Assembly (NCBI RefSeq): GCF_905220565.1
Contig: NC_059414.1
Span: forward strand, 9,484,001-9,548,000
Reading direction: 5' to 3'
DNA: 64,000 bases
DNA from: Melitaea cinxia
Taxonomy: Eukaryota > Arthropoda > Insecta > Lepidoptera > Nymphalidae
Below the pieces are notes generated by a model. The model was not told the DNA's origin. It did not search any database and saw nothing but the letters and a program-made list of their open reading frames with translations. Below, in pieces: positions 35,001 through 45,000 of the stretch (its first letter is position 1; each line of letters opens with the position of its first letter). The position numbers and the translations under genes were made by a program.

Positions 35001-38000
35001 TCTCGTTTTATAGTTCGGATTATATTATGTACGTGTGAATCCACAGCAATAGTCAGCAGAACGGAACCTATTAAAATAGTTTTGTGTGTAAAGATACCAG
35101 AGAATTTTAACAAGTTAGAAAACAATTTTAATAACGTATAATAGTATAAGAAGACGTAACTTTATCGAAAACGGAACCCTCTAGATACCTTTACGTCTAT
35201 TACTTGAAGTTACTTGAAATTAGTTTTAATGCACTCGCTATCGTACTGTATAATGTAATTTCTTGCAACGTTATGAAACGCAGGTAGAATTGGCTAAATT
35301 TACAATTTATGTCAATTAGGAGGCAAATCGCGTGTATTCCGACATTACATTTAGTCTATTGACTGTGACTAAATAACATAAACTTGTCTACTTATTTTAA
35401 TGATCTTGTTTCGCTATATTGTTTTAAAATTACATTTTAAAACAATCCTTGAGTGACACGCTATTACTTATATGATATAAGTATATTATATTTAGATTCA
35501 AGCGCCACCAAGTACACAATTGTTTGTTGTAGATAAGTTTTATATATTCATAACTGTCGTCTGTTGGCCTTTTACTCGCACCCACGTTTCAAACGACTCA
35601 TCTCTTAGCGCCTGAAGCATTGCGCAGAAGTTGCTGGCATTTGACACAATTACCCAATTCAGAAATGAATAATTTTCACAGGCTGCTAAACAATATACTT
35701 TTTACGCAACAAACTGGTTACAAATAAACGTCCAAAAATGTGCACATTAAATATTACAAAATGTTAAGAAAAACATTTATGATTGAAAATATTTTATCCA
35801 AGTCCGATTCATTGTTAGTGGCGATCCTTGTTTATTTCGAAGTACGAGCTAAGCTATGCGTGTGTTTATAAATAATGCATAATATTGACTTCCCCAAGCA
35901 TCCAGTTCGGCGACATTGCGTAATCTGATCAATGATCCTGTCCGCCATGTTGTTTTTTTTTCCGCGCTCCTCGATCGGGAATCAATTAAGCGTCCGGTCG
36001 GGATCGAAGGGAGAAAGAAATTAAATTATTTTAAATAAGGTCGTAATGAAAGAAATGACGCTCGTCAGACGTACAATGGAGCGTGACTGCCGCTTCGGAG
36101 GCATAATGAATTCGTCATTTGTCAATGTTTGTCTGACAGTTGTTAAGATTAGGCAGCTATATCTTAAAGATTTTATACAAGTCTATAAATGGTGTTATAT
36201 AGCTTTGAGCATTATAAACGTATTTTAAGATATAATGGACGAGATATTAACCACCCATAAATAGCTAAATTAAATTTGAGACAGGTTAAAATTTGATACT
36301 GCCGTAATTTTATATAACGTAGTGAGGCACAATCGAAGAATTTAAACTCTCATCATAAATGAGACGAAATATAAAGTTTCACATAGTTAAGACGTTAAAA
36401 ACCAGCGATTACACGGATTTCGTACGAGTTTTCTCATAATTGAGTCGGTTCTCATAGAACAAAACCGCTTCGGACAATGGACGAAATTATAACAGGGTTA
36501 AATACCTTCACATACTTATATGCTTATTGTGGCTAACATGACATATGACGATTAATTATTATAGCATTGTTGTGAAAACGCTAGGGAAGAAATTACTGGA
36601 TTTGAGGTGTACCAGCCTATTATAGTATATTTGGTAACTACTGGGAATCGGAGTGAAACCATTTAAGTGTCTCACTTTTTGGTAGACAATTTTATAGCGG
36701 AATGCTAAAACGAGCGTGTTGCGTGTAATTCAAAATAAAGTGATTTTCACAAGAAACAACTATTATTATTTCTGCGGATGACTGGCTACATTTGGAGACA
36801 TGTAATTATGCACGAGCGCTTTCTTATTGTTTCATATTTCAAATAACTGTTTTATTCTGACTCTGGTAATAAATATATCAATAATATAAAGTTAGGTAAT
36901 TATTTTATAGAACGAAGTTGTCCCAAAATTAGTTTGAGCTATCGACGTCAATTTGAATTCGTGTGCACAAGTTAGTTATGAAAAAAAAAGCAGATGTTAG
37001 GGTTCTTTAAGAGTAGCCATTAATGTCGCACCTGCTTGCAATGTGGGCCGAGCGACCACATACACACAAGTCAAGAATATCACATTAAGAAATATAACCG
37101 ATTATATCACGAATCGTACGCAACCGATACCTATAACCTACCAGCGTTCCATACGAGCTGACATGCTATGCCCTAGATAACCGCCAAGTAGCCGAACAAT
37201 CTCGATATTAATACGGCAATGTCGCAAACAGATAAAAATAATGTTGCTATCTACTAGTTGACCCGTAATGCACTAAATTATGTGTCTGCTGTTACAAGTT
37301 ATTCAAAATTATTTTAGAACTACTTACTAAGCAACGCAACTGTGAACGTTTTAAATGTTAAATTGCAAGTTAAAAGTTTCATCCTTGATCGGATAATTGG
37401 GGATGCGAACGAACTTAGCCTTCGTTGAATTATTTATAATAAATGAAAATTGAGATTATTCGGTTGCGGTTTTGGGCAGACGTGTTTCCGATGCCGCTTC
37501 CGATCGAGTGGAGCGATCACGCGATCAGAAGACGGCCGGATAAGTTTATTACTATGCAAGTGAAAAAAAAAAGAAAATTGCGAACATCGATTCCTGCGGA
37601 TATATCAAGATCATAAGAATCAAGTCGAGCTGGACAATTACATCAATGCACCACCGCACAGAACAAACCAGTCGTCGGTGTGTACTTTTTACTAACAAAA
37701 ACAAACTCACTTCATTCATAATGTATTTTAGTATTGAAATAACGCATACTTTGGATTTTTTTCCAATGAATCTAAAGCTATCTAAGTTTAATTTAGTTTT
37801 AGATGTTAAACTTCACTCACAAGATTATAAATAAAGATAGCAATGTAAAGAATTTTGACAGTGCTCGTTTTCGGTATTCTTAAGTCGTTTGGATTTACGC
37901 CTACGACAAACGAAAATACGACAAAAGTTCATCCTCTTTTAGTAACAATTGATACAAGAAGCGTAACAAATTGAATGACAAACTAGAAATGTTTTTATCG

Positions 38001-39464
38001 ATGTCAGTAATGACCACCTTAAGGTTTTAATGATTGTCGACGCCTGGATACATAATTGCGCGTTTACATGACATAAAAAAAATATAAAAAGTAAAAGGCA
38101 GCGGAAAGTGCACGAAAATCACACGATAGCTCAGGATCAGTTCTCAGAGCACCGGTTACACGGACAAGTTTAATATCGTATAAGTATTAATAAAATGTAT
38201 TTGTGTTGGTAATAATAACGGTACATGCGCGAGCAAATTAATAAATAAATCGCTCACTGTATGCGCTCGCGCATAGGGTATAGATCCCTCTGTAACGAAT
38301 TGTTATTGGACACCTTTTTAATGCGATAGAAGGAAACGCACAAAGCGAAATTATTACAAGGAATCATACCTACTACATTTGTATAGGCATACGTTGCTCT
38401 GTACCTCTATTAGATTTGTAAATTGACTTCTCCATTGATTTAGACCATGCAACAGGCATTTCAGTGAGTTACTTTGTATGTAATGAAAATAAATACATCG
38501 TCTGTCAGTTCGTCGGTGTAATGTGTTTGATGTAGTGGTGTTACACTTAATAAAATCGATATATCTTGTAGCATTTAAATAGTTTTATGAACTGTTATAA
38601 ACACTGTTACGTGTCTTGTATTGCATTAAATAACAAAATTTAATAACGGTAATACATTATTAGTTTGAAATGAAAAATTAATTAGTTTTAGTAAGATACT
38701 GCTTTTCTAATATGAACCATAGCTATCTGTTAATAATTCATAAATAGGAAACGGCACCTAATAACTTTATGTTACAACCCTTAACGTGGCGCGTTAACAA
38801 CCTTGACCGTTTATAGGCCACTGACCTCCTGTTTACGAAAATATTTTATAACGTTACATTTTCTTTAAATCACACTTTTTGTAAAATAGTCATTTAACGC
38901 AAAGTTTACTACACCACTACCCTTTCCAAAATATCGCGCCTGGTGTTTAGAGACTTAACTCGTCTGCTGTAGCTATTTCCGTCCATGCATGTATCGCAGA
39001 TTAGTCCTTTTTCGAATCGATTTCATCGCGAAGCCTCGGTATGCATCTAATTTTAAACGAAGAGGCTCGCGACCTATGTAGCTGACCCCGCGCCGGCCGT
39101 TTTAAAACCTGAACTTTCTTTATAACTATGTACAAAGTATGTTTGCTCGGTAAACCTATCGAACACACACAACCGTCTCTCCGGACTGGCTCGGGCCCGG
39201 TCACGACTCGCAGCCTAAGCTACACCCTCACCTATCCAGGACGATCTAGAGGCCTCGAAAGCGGGCACATTCGTGGGAAAGTGCCCGTCGTGACGGTGCG
39301 ACCTCCGCTGAAATCTGCGACCGACCTACGTTCGATTCGCAAATGTTTCGATTACACCGATTCGAAACGTAAACAAATCGGGATTCGCGGTTTCGAGTGT
39401 CGATGTCGGTCAGTACCTGGGGTAGAAACCCTAGCAGGGCGATGAGCACCGTGGGGGCGCGCAT
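10924..39464 (-). CDS. Dl: Delta, transmembrane DSL ligand of Notch (seven coding exons)
   Basis: Joining 39464-39417, 31855-31556, 21618-21558, 16984-16727, 12931-12871, 12703-11330 and 11017-10924 gives 2196 nt, 731 residues plus TAG. Every intron is GT-AG and the phases agree (0,0,1,1,2,2). Domains: signal peptide ~1-19; MNNL from ~20 into exon 4; DSL 178-220; EGF repeats 1-9 (C225-C253, C256-C284, 291-324, 331-363, 370-401, 408-439, 446-477, 484-515, 522-553); membrane span 587-612; basic stop-transfer RRRRKR; tail to 731. Nine EGF repeats is the count in fly Delta; Serrate/Jagged has more, plus a cysteine-rich domain not seen here. Known role: binds Notch on neighbouring cells through MNNL-DSL-EGF1-2, and its endocytosis drives Notch cleavage in lateral inhibition. 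The tail has two NxxN motifs (631-634, 658-661) of the Neuralized-binding type and a C-terminal FATQV. Confidence 0.96.
11018..11329 (-). other. Dl: Delta intron 6 (312 nt, phase 2)
   Basis: Donor AATAG/GTCAGC is weaker than the others; the acceptor is strong. If retained, translation continues 14 residues (RSALTLNHLSFNHY) to TAA at 11289-11287 and loses the PDZ-like end. A perfect 20-nt AT palindrome lies at 11076-11095. Confidence 0.8.
11330..12703 (-). CDS. Dl: Delta exon 6: EGF repeats 1(end)-9, membrane span, most of the tail
   Basis: The acceptor ttatttaatttcag precedes 12703, and the first base completes an Ile codon begun in exon 5. The exon encodes residues 244-700. EGF repeats 2-9 each show six cysteines. 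Repeats 7, 8 and 9 open with IDDC, VDFC and IDEC, and the EGF6-7, 7-8 and 8-9 junctions carry D/N-type residues typical of calcium binding. After the last EGF (C553) come a 33-residue linker, an Ala/Val-rich membrane span, RRRRKR, two NxxN motifs and the VIRNTWGK block, which resembles the IKNTW block of fly Delta. Several long frames on the other strand over this exon are shadows of its GC-rich repeat structure. Confidence 0.96.
12704..12870 (-). other. Dl: Delta intron 5 (167 nt, phase 2)
   Basis: Donor GCAT/gtgagt and a pyrimidine-rich acceptor. It splits EGF1 between its fourth and fifth cysteines. Confidence 0.93.
12871..12931 (-). CDS. Dl: Delta exon 5: first part of EGF repeat 1
   Basis: 61 nt between ttgttgcag and gtgagt. 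It completes a Pro codon, encodes residues 224-242 with the first four cysteines of EGF1 (225, 229, 236, 242), and leaves two bases of the Ile codon finished by exon 6. Only this frame continues the DSL-EGF1 consensus on both sides. The exon is too short to stand out as an open frame. Confidence 0.93.
14642..14650 (+). promoter_or_regulatory. Su(H)-type site, intron 4
   Basis: CGTGAGAAC, exact match to YGTGRGAAM. Confidence 0.4.
15216..15420. other. CpG-rich patch inside Delta intron 4
   Basis: GC and CpG content are far above the rest of the intron, with a cggcgccgg core and a polypyrimidine tctctctctcgcgcg run. Overlapping open frames on both strands are compositional and carry no domain. 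It contains a Su(H)-type site at its centre. Candidates are an internal promoter, an enhancer or an unannotated noncoding RNA start. Confidence 0.4.
15352..15360 (+). promoter_or_regulatory. Su(H)-type site in the CpG-rich patch
   Basis: TGTGGGAAC, exact consensus match, in the middle of the GC-rich patch. Confidence 0.4.
16727..16984 (-). CDS. Dl: Delta exon 4: end of MNNL and the DSL domain
   Basis: 258 nt. The acceptor is ttattttttcag; the donor GAAAC/gtaagt is strong. It encodes residues 137 (split Asp) to 222. The first ~38 residues close the MNNL/C2-like region. The DSL domain follows, with six cysteines at 178, 187, 191, 203, 211 and 220. The YYGPGC and GWTGDYC signatures flank the RPRDDAFGHYTC loop that carries the Notch-contacting aromatic. 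The last base joins CG of exon 5 to make Pro. Confidence 0.95.
17129..17137 (+). promoter_or_regulatory. Su(H)-type site, intron 3
   Basis: CGTGGGAAA, the high-affinity form of the consensus, about 150 bp into intron DNA beside exon 4. Confidence 0.45.
18338..18346 (+). promoter_or_regulatory. Su(H)-type site, intron 3
   Basis: TGTGGGAAC, exact match. Confidence 0.4.
19269..19277 (+). promoter_or_regulatory. Su(H)-type site, intron 3
   Basis: TGTGAGAAA, exact match in a locally GC-richer stretch. Confidence 0.4.
21558..21618 (-). CDS. Dl: Delta exon 3: central MNNL segment
   Basis: 61 nt between cttttattttcag and gtgagtcg. It encodes GTFSLIVEAWHDTNETSRSD (residues 117-136) plus the first base of Asp137. 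GTFSLIVEAWHDTN is the strongly conserved strand following the F-x-W-P end of exon 2 in insect Delta proteins. The phases (0 in, 1 out) agree with both neighbours. It is missed by simple open-frame searches because of its length. Confidence 0.95.
23383..23391 (-). promoter_or_regulatory. Su(H)-type site, intron 2
   Basis: The minus strand reads CGTGGGAAC, 490 bp from the next site at 23875. Confidence 0.4.
23875..23883 (+). promoter_or_regulatory. Su(H)-type site, intron 2
   Basis: CGTGGGAAA, facing the 23383 site in the opposite orientation. Confidence 0.45.
26844..26852 (+). promoter_or_regulatory. Su(H)-type site, intron 2
   Basis: CGTGAGAAC, exact match. Confidence 0.4.
29050..29058 (+). 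promoter_or_regulatory. Su(H)-type site, intron 2
   Basis: TGTGGGAAA, exact match. Confidence 0.4.
31556..31855 (-). CDS. Dl: Delta exon 2: N-terminal MNNL domain
   Basis: 300 nt, phase 0 on both sides. The acceptor tcatttcag and donor GGCCG/gtaag border residues 17-116. It begins VLTSGSFELRIKSF and contains the MNNL cysteines (the GQCCDG pair, then C-LAPC). It also holds the FRVCLK-YQ block, the CTFGD-TPVLGGNS segment and the terminal GFTNPI-FPFDFTWP block, each matching the insect Delta pattern. This region contacts Notch EGF11-12 together with DSL. Read-through past the donor gives a few residues and a stop. Confidence 0.96.
32980..32988 (-). promoter_or_regulatory. Su(H)-type site, intron 1
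   Basis: The minus strand reads CGTGGGAAA. Confidence 0.45.
38225..38274. repeat. 10-bp inverted repeat in intron 1
   Basis: atgcgcgagc (38225-38234) is complementary to gctcgcgcat (38265-38274) across 30 nt of AT-rich loop. GC-rich arms in AT-rich DNA. Confidence 0.6.
39272..39280 (+). promoter_or_regulatory. Su(H)-type site beside Delta exon 1, inside a small inverted repeat
   Basis: CGTGGGAAA lies 137 bp downstream of the exon 1 donor. 7-bp arms cgggcac (39262-39268) and gtgcccg (39281-39287) bracket it. Confidence 0.45.
39417..39464 (-). CDS. Dl: Delta exon 1: start codon and signal peptide
   Basis: ATG at 39464-39462 has A at -3. The 16 codons MRAPTVLIALLGFLPQ form the hydrophobic core of a signal peptide that continues VLT in exon 2, with cleavage likely just before SGSFEL. 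The donor CCCCAG/gtactg is in phase 0 with exon 2. An in-frame TGA lies upstream at 39572-39570 with no other in-frame ATG between, which fixes the start. Confidence 0.88.
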
Positions 39465-39477
39465 ACTGGCGCGTCCA

Positions 39478-39495
39478 CTACCGGCGCCTGGGCAT
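39478..39495 (-). other. Upstream ORF 3 in the Delta leader
   Basis: ATG at 39495, five codons, TAG at 39480-39478. It ends 13 nt before the Delta ATG and is out of frame with it. Confidence 0.45.
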
Positions 39496-39514
39496 ATACG
39501 GGATCCGAAAACCG

Positions 39515-39544
39515 TCAGCAATCGACGGTGGAAGAGTAATCCAT
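39515..39544 (-). other. Upstream ORF 2 in the Delta leader
   Basis: Nine codons from the ATG at 39544 to TGA at 39517-39515. Its ATG overlaps the TGA of uORF 1 (TGATG). Confidence 0.45.
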
Positions 39545-39555
39545 CACTTGCACAT
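39544..39555 (-). other. Upstream ORF 1 in the Delta leader
   Basis: A three-codon frame (ATG, two sense... Cys, Lys) closed by TGA at 39546-39544. Confidence 0.45.
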
Positions 39556-39930
39556 GTCTGCACTGAGTTTCACTGTAAGTCACACAACACTAGACTTAGA
39601 GGTGTCACTGGTCGCGCTCATCGGCTTCGGGAACCGGTCGCGGTGTATCATGCACTACGTTCGAAACGCGCGCGTGCGGCCGGCTCGTAGCAGCCGTAGT
39701 GACGTGTAGTCGCGGCGGTGCGTGACGGCGGACTGAGGCTGAGGGCGGGTGGAAGCCGCGGTGCGGGCAGGCACACCTGGCGACGACGCGCCGACGCTAG
39801 ATGGCACTGCGAGGCGCATCTGCCGCTCCAGACGCCCCGCGCGCTCCGCCCCGCGAGCCCTCAACCAGAAAATACACGGAAAACAACCGCCCGTCTTTTG
39901 CTAAACGTCTTGGACACGTGCTCATAGTAA

Positions 39931-41192
39931 AACACGTAAAAAAACTACTTAAAATAATCTAGATACGAGAACATATTGAGTAAATGTTTTCGTGTGTTGT
40001 AATCATATGTAATAAATATTTGGTCCACACATTTTATTTTAATAAGTAAATATCTATACAGTTTTTGAACATTAATTTTTATTTATTACTTTATTAAAAA
40101 GGAATTATGCAGATATTTAAGTTCATAATAAAATTATTTTTAATGCATCAGTTTTTAATTGCTACACAAATTAATAAAATATATTTTTAATTGAAGTAAA
40201 TTTAGTCTTACTGCAATTCTTTAACAGAAATTAATATGCATAAAGAATTATTTTTTTAAATAATTAATACCTAGTTACTTCTATATTTAAGTATTTGAAA
40301 TTATTTGCAAATGATTCAACGGTTAAATTTTTATTAACAAGACATGATTTATACCGCTCAGTTTATTGTTAGTTTATAGGTAATAAAGTATGTTACGAAA
40401 ACAAATGTAATTTTATACCTTTTTAAGTATTCAAATTGTACGAAATTTTATTTTTTAATACACATTTCGATTAATTATGGATTGCGTGTTAAGAGGTCCG
40501 TTCACGTATGTAAATTTTTGAATCTTCACAAATAAAATCGCAGCTGCTCTTGCGTTGCGATTCAATGTGATAAAATTCATAAACGTATTATTCGTGGAGG
40601 GTGATTACAGGTTTTTTTAATAGTCTTCGGGCAAAATGAAATGTGGCTAACGTGATACGAGTGCACGCTTAAACTGAATCATTGTACAGTTGAATGGCTT
40701 AAAGACGTTTTGGTCATTTGACAATCGTTAGGATATAATTTTGTTTTTATTTTTGCTATAGCTTTTATGCTTTTAATTATTAATTGAATATAAATTTTAT
40801 ATTATTTCATGTCTATGCAATATGTATTTGTTTTGTGTATAACACGAATGTACGGATTATGTTAATGTGTGAAATTGCTTACTCTATAGAATTATCCGTC
40901 CGTATACACGGACTTCAGGTGAATTTCGATGTACCTATCTTAGGAATAGTTCAAGGAATCATATAGATTTTCTAATACGTTAAAGATCTAAAGATATAAC
41001 AATGCTACAATACTAATAATACTTTGGTGGATCTTAGTAGGTAATAAGTTTTTTAAGATCATTGACGCTGCGGTATGGGCAGCTTACTGTTACTGTTTGT
41101 GTCACTGAGCTTGTAAAAATACTAGGGTTGTCATCTTATAGATAAGTGAAGTCAGAAAAATGAGGTTCTCAATTAATCACTTCAGTCTATCG
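39931..41192. other. AT-rich DNA upstream of Delta, nothing recognised
   Basis: No coding frame of quality, no repeat I can name. Confidence 0.6.
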
Positions 41193-41490
41193 CAGTCCAC
41201 CATTGGACATAGGCCTCCACAAGTTCGCGCCAAAAATGGCGTGAACTCATTCATGTGTGTTGTCCATAGTCCACACACTGCAGTCTGGGCAGGCGGGTTT
41301 GTGATCGCAGGGCTGACTTTGTCGCACCGAAGACGCTGCTGCCCGTCTTCTACCTGTGTATTTCAAAGCCAGCAGTTAGATGGTTATCCCACTATCATTC
41401 GGCTTGTTAAGTTCCAAGGTGGTAGAGGAACTATGTTATCCTTTGGTCGCCTCTTACGACACCCAAGGGACAAGTTATTCTTTACTACCG
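41193..41490 (-). mobile_element. SINE copy, reverse orientation (same family as 4288-4639)
   Basis: Read on the minus strand it repeats the 4288-4639 element. The order is a 'cactaaagaat'-like start near 41490, 'gtcgtaagaggcga', 'ctaactgctggctttgaaat', 'gaagacgggcagcagcgtcttcgg', the 'cccgcctgcccag' block, and the 'tggaggcctatgtcca' tail at 41193. It is truncated at the 5' side, and no clear target duplication was found. Confidence 0.8.
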
Positions 41491-41536
41491 TAATAACACA
41501 GCACGTTCGCAATTGGAGTTCATATTATTTTTTGTC

Positions 41537-41785
41537 CGTCTCACCTGCTGGTAAGTGATTACTGTAGTTTAGGACGCCTTCGACACCGGAAGCATCGCAA
41601 GCTCGTTGCCGATCCTATCCCTAATTGCCCCAGAAGCTCTGGTCTAATTACTCACCACAGGAACACAAAAGTGCTTGAAAGCAGTATTATTTAGCTGTGA
41701 ACTTCTGTAAGGTCGAGGTACTTCCCCAGTCGGGCTGCTCCAGATTTTGAGCAGGATATTTTCTCCCGTGCCCTATCACGCTTAC
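41537..41785 (+). repeat. Longest copy of the 8180/10316 repeat family
   Basis: Shows 'ctcacctgctggtaagtgatt', 'gacgccttcgacaccggaagcat', 'cgcaagctcgttgccgatcctat', 'caggaacacaa', then a tail with 'ccagtcgggctgctccagattt' absent from the shorter copies. Confidence 0.75.
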
Positions 41786-41829
41786 AAATTTATTTGAACC
41801 TATGTAGGTATATTATGTTTTTTATGTGA

Positions 41830-42055
41830 TTTACCTCATAACTTTTTACTGGGTGTACCGATTTTGATGATTCTTTTTTTAATCGAAAGCTGATGTGGTC
41901 ATGATTTTAAATTTGTTTAATTTTGATTTTTGAATTATTTTTGAGCTATCTTTAATATTGCGTATTTAACTGATGATATTTGTAGACTACTACGTTGTAC
42001 TATTGGTTGATGTCAATCGAAGTCGGTTCTGTTTCGTTTACAACCAAACACAATC
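41830..42055 (+). repeat. Partial MITE copy, right end (family of 5593-6171)
   Basis: Carries 'actgggtgtaccgattttgatgattcttttttt', 'tcgaaagctg', 'ctacgttgta' and the terminal gaagtcggtt (42019-42028) followed by the 'aaccaaacacaat' flank. The left end is missing. Confidence 0.7.
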
Positions 42056-45000
42056 AACCACTAATCATTGTAACACTTCACATAATACGGTAAATGAAGA
42101 TTAACAAAGGAGCCTTTGTACCTATAACTTAATTCGTAATGTCCTTCGGTATAATCACGTCGGAGGACGTCACATAATATGAGTACCTACATAATTTTTG
42201 CAAGTAATTACATGGAAGTAATAGTAATTAATTTGTGTATTGTATTTGGTAAGATGTATAATATTAAATTTACAAATTAAATTTAAGTCATTTTAAACGT
42301 TTGACCAAGACCTAATACCATTATGTCTAACCGCTACAGTTTTATTGGTCGTTTAGGCCACGCCTACACTTTGTAGGTAAAATGACGTTGGGTACAATCA
42401 TGAACTGACTTTTCTATTGTGTACGGTGGGCCATTGTTTCTCGAGCAATAAAACTTTTACTGTTCAAACTAAAATATAAGCGAATCAATACAGTTAAATA
42501 GTTTTTTTTTACTATGAAAGTTGAACAATCTATAAAGATTTTAAAATGAGACCCGTTAAAATATTTTTTTTGCACGCAAAGGAATCTTGTTCGAGCGAGT
42601 AAAACTAAAATTTTAATTAGATCAATGTGGCAGGCAGATATTTACTGCGGTCGTAAAACTCATCGACTTCAACTCCGAGTCTAGTTGTTCATTAATATTT
42701 GATTAGAACGAGTTCATTTGTCATTATTCAAATATTGATAGTGCAAAAAGGCAAAATATAGTTGCCATAATGATAACGGGAGTTCCAATACTCATTATTA
42801 ATTAAACACGCAACAGGTAAAACGGTTCTAATAGAATTTATTTCATGTAAATAATATAGAATAAAACTAGTTTAAAGCTGTACTAGACCACACCTTACTT
42901 TAAGTTCAATGAACCGCCAATATGATTTTTTTTTAATTGACTTTTTCTAAAAATTATTTACGTTTTTTACTATATAACTCATGGAACAATAGCTAGAGTA
43001 TTAGTTTCAGAATGCCGCAAATAAAAACTTTTTAGCATTAAAAAGTATATTTAACAAAATATATTAATTTGACTACTAACAAAATGAACTACAGATAGCA
43101 CAGGTTGAAACATTTGTGGTTTTTTGTTGCCATTTATTATTATTTTATGTGGTATAAAAAGTAACAACTAGTTAAGTAACTATTTTTTTTAATAATTAAA
43201 ATGAGACTGAATCTAACTTTTATGGAATAACTTTTGAATTTAGGTCATTACAGAAATACAATTATATTTTCAGGTTTAGGTGTGTAGATATGAATAAAAT
43301 TTTCAGGTTTATTTTATACGTAAAGATATAAAAAAATCTGAATTTGCTCTAATTTTTCTTACCATTAATCGCACGTTAACGAGGTCAGGTTTTTCGTGCA
43401 CAATAAGTGATGAAACAAAGAACACCCGCCACACCCGCTGCCCCTGACACAATACTAGCAACCTTCTATTTGATTTTCGTTCATTTGTTCTAACTCTTAT
43501 AACTAAATTTTTAACATTTAAAGTTACAGTTTGATGACTGAATTTTTTAGCAGTTACTTTTATGGTAAAGTTTATATATTTCTCTTTTTAGTAATAAATA
43601 ATTCTGTAATTTTTCTTCTGAAATAGTGTCATACAATAACATAATTAGGGATTAAATTAATGTGTTAAATCTTAAATGTGTAAATGACGAGACTATGTTG
43701 GATTGAGACAAGCCTTCTAAACAATATATTTTGAACTAATAGAAAGTACGCCTTAGGTATAAGAACATGTTGTAATTAGATTACTTTTTTATTTCAAACA
43801 ATTCTGTTTTTAAGAATAAATTTGTTGATAAGTTAGCATTTTCTACTGATCTTACAACAACACTTTGCTTACCTATAACAAAAATATGAGGAAGTTAAAA
43901 AAAGTTTGACAAATTATTACACCGGCGAATCGAAGAATGGAAGATGATAATCGAGAATATTACAAGAGATAATTATTCGTTCCAATATAAAACATGACTA
44001 TGAACTGATGAAATCAACAGGATGTCCATTATTACACGACCTAGGCGTCTATGTATCCTAGCAACAATACCATTAGAACAATTGCACATCTCATCTTTGT
44101 ATATGAATATTTATATAAAAGGTTCTCGAGTTCTGTTTGACCGCGTCAAATATTACATAATACACGAACACGATGTAAATATATATGTATCGAGTGAGAT
44201 AGTTTGTTCAAATTATATATTAAAAGTATACGACCAAAAAAAAATCTAATAAAATACTTATTACGATATTGCAACGAGAGGATTAGCGCTTATAATTAGT
44301 ATTTAATAGGTACCATCTACATTACGGAGTAGCACACGGATCAAACTGATTGCTAAGTTTATTGTCTACAAGTAGATTACTAATTAAATAAGTCAGAAGA
44401 GTTTGTTAATCAAACTTGCTTGTTAACTAAGATTATAGGCCATAAAATATGACGCTATAACTCATAGAGAGCATTAAACCGCGGTCGAAGAGGCGTATTT
44501 AGTCTTGTTTATAATACCGAGCTAATCCTTTGATGAGTTAGATGCTGTTCTTCAAGGCCTTTTAGTTAATTAATTGCAATAGATGCTAATCCACACAAGA
44601 ATTAATTGTGATTATTATTATATATTAAAAGTCAGCATCCGGTCAGGATTAATCAACTTTTGAGAAGCTCGAAGCATTTGATGTGGACATTTAAACGTTG
44701 AGTTAAAATTTTTGCCAAAGTAAGATTTGCTTGGTACATTTCTCCGACCGCTACGATTTTAATTGCGGATGTTAAAAGTAAGGAAATAATAATTTTTTAT
44801 ATCAGAATAAAAAAAAAGTATCATAAGACATAGTTACGTCACCGGAAGTTTAAAAAAGCAAACGGTAGCTACGTAGTCTGTATATGTTCGTCTGTTTTTT
44901 TGTATCTTAAAGAAATATAATATACTTTTTACCTAATTAGTCTTATGACCACTCAATTACATACTACGAATCTTTAATCTTAAAATCGATCAATCTCATA

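Larger units (their letters stand above)
31856..39416 (-). other. Dl: Delta intron 1 (7.6 kb, phase 0)
   Basis: Non-repetitive in appearance, with no nested gene seen. Contains a 17-nt poly-A tract (33028-33044), a 10-bp GC-rich inverted repeat (38225-38274) and Su(H)-type sites at 32980 and 39272. Confidence 0.85.
39465..39930 (-). promoter_or_regulatory. Dl: CpG-rich 5' leader and probable promoter region of Delta
   Basis: 39600-39860 is strongly GC- and CpG-rich in an otherwise AT-rich window, which marks the probable 5' end of the gene. No TATA box is seen on the minus strand here. A CACGTG E-box occurs at about 39913. Long open frames on both strands over this patch are compositional. 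The transcription start is not determinable from sequence. Confidence 0.55.

Noticed and set aside
39128..39445. 105-codon plus-strand frame over Delta exon 1 and intron 1
   Set aside because: No domain, and it lies antisense to the first exon and a GC-rich patch.
39655..39927. Arginine/alanine-rich frames on both strands in the CpG-rich leader
   Set aside because: Low-complexity translation of CG-rich DNA with no start context or conserved motif.
41160..41558. 132-codon plus-strand frame
   Set aside because: It runs antisense through the reverse SINE copy at 41193-41490.
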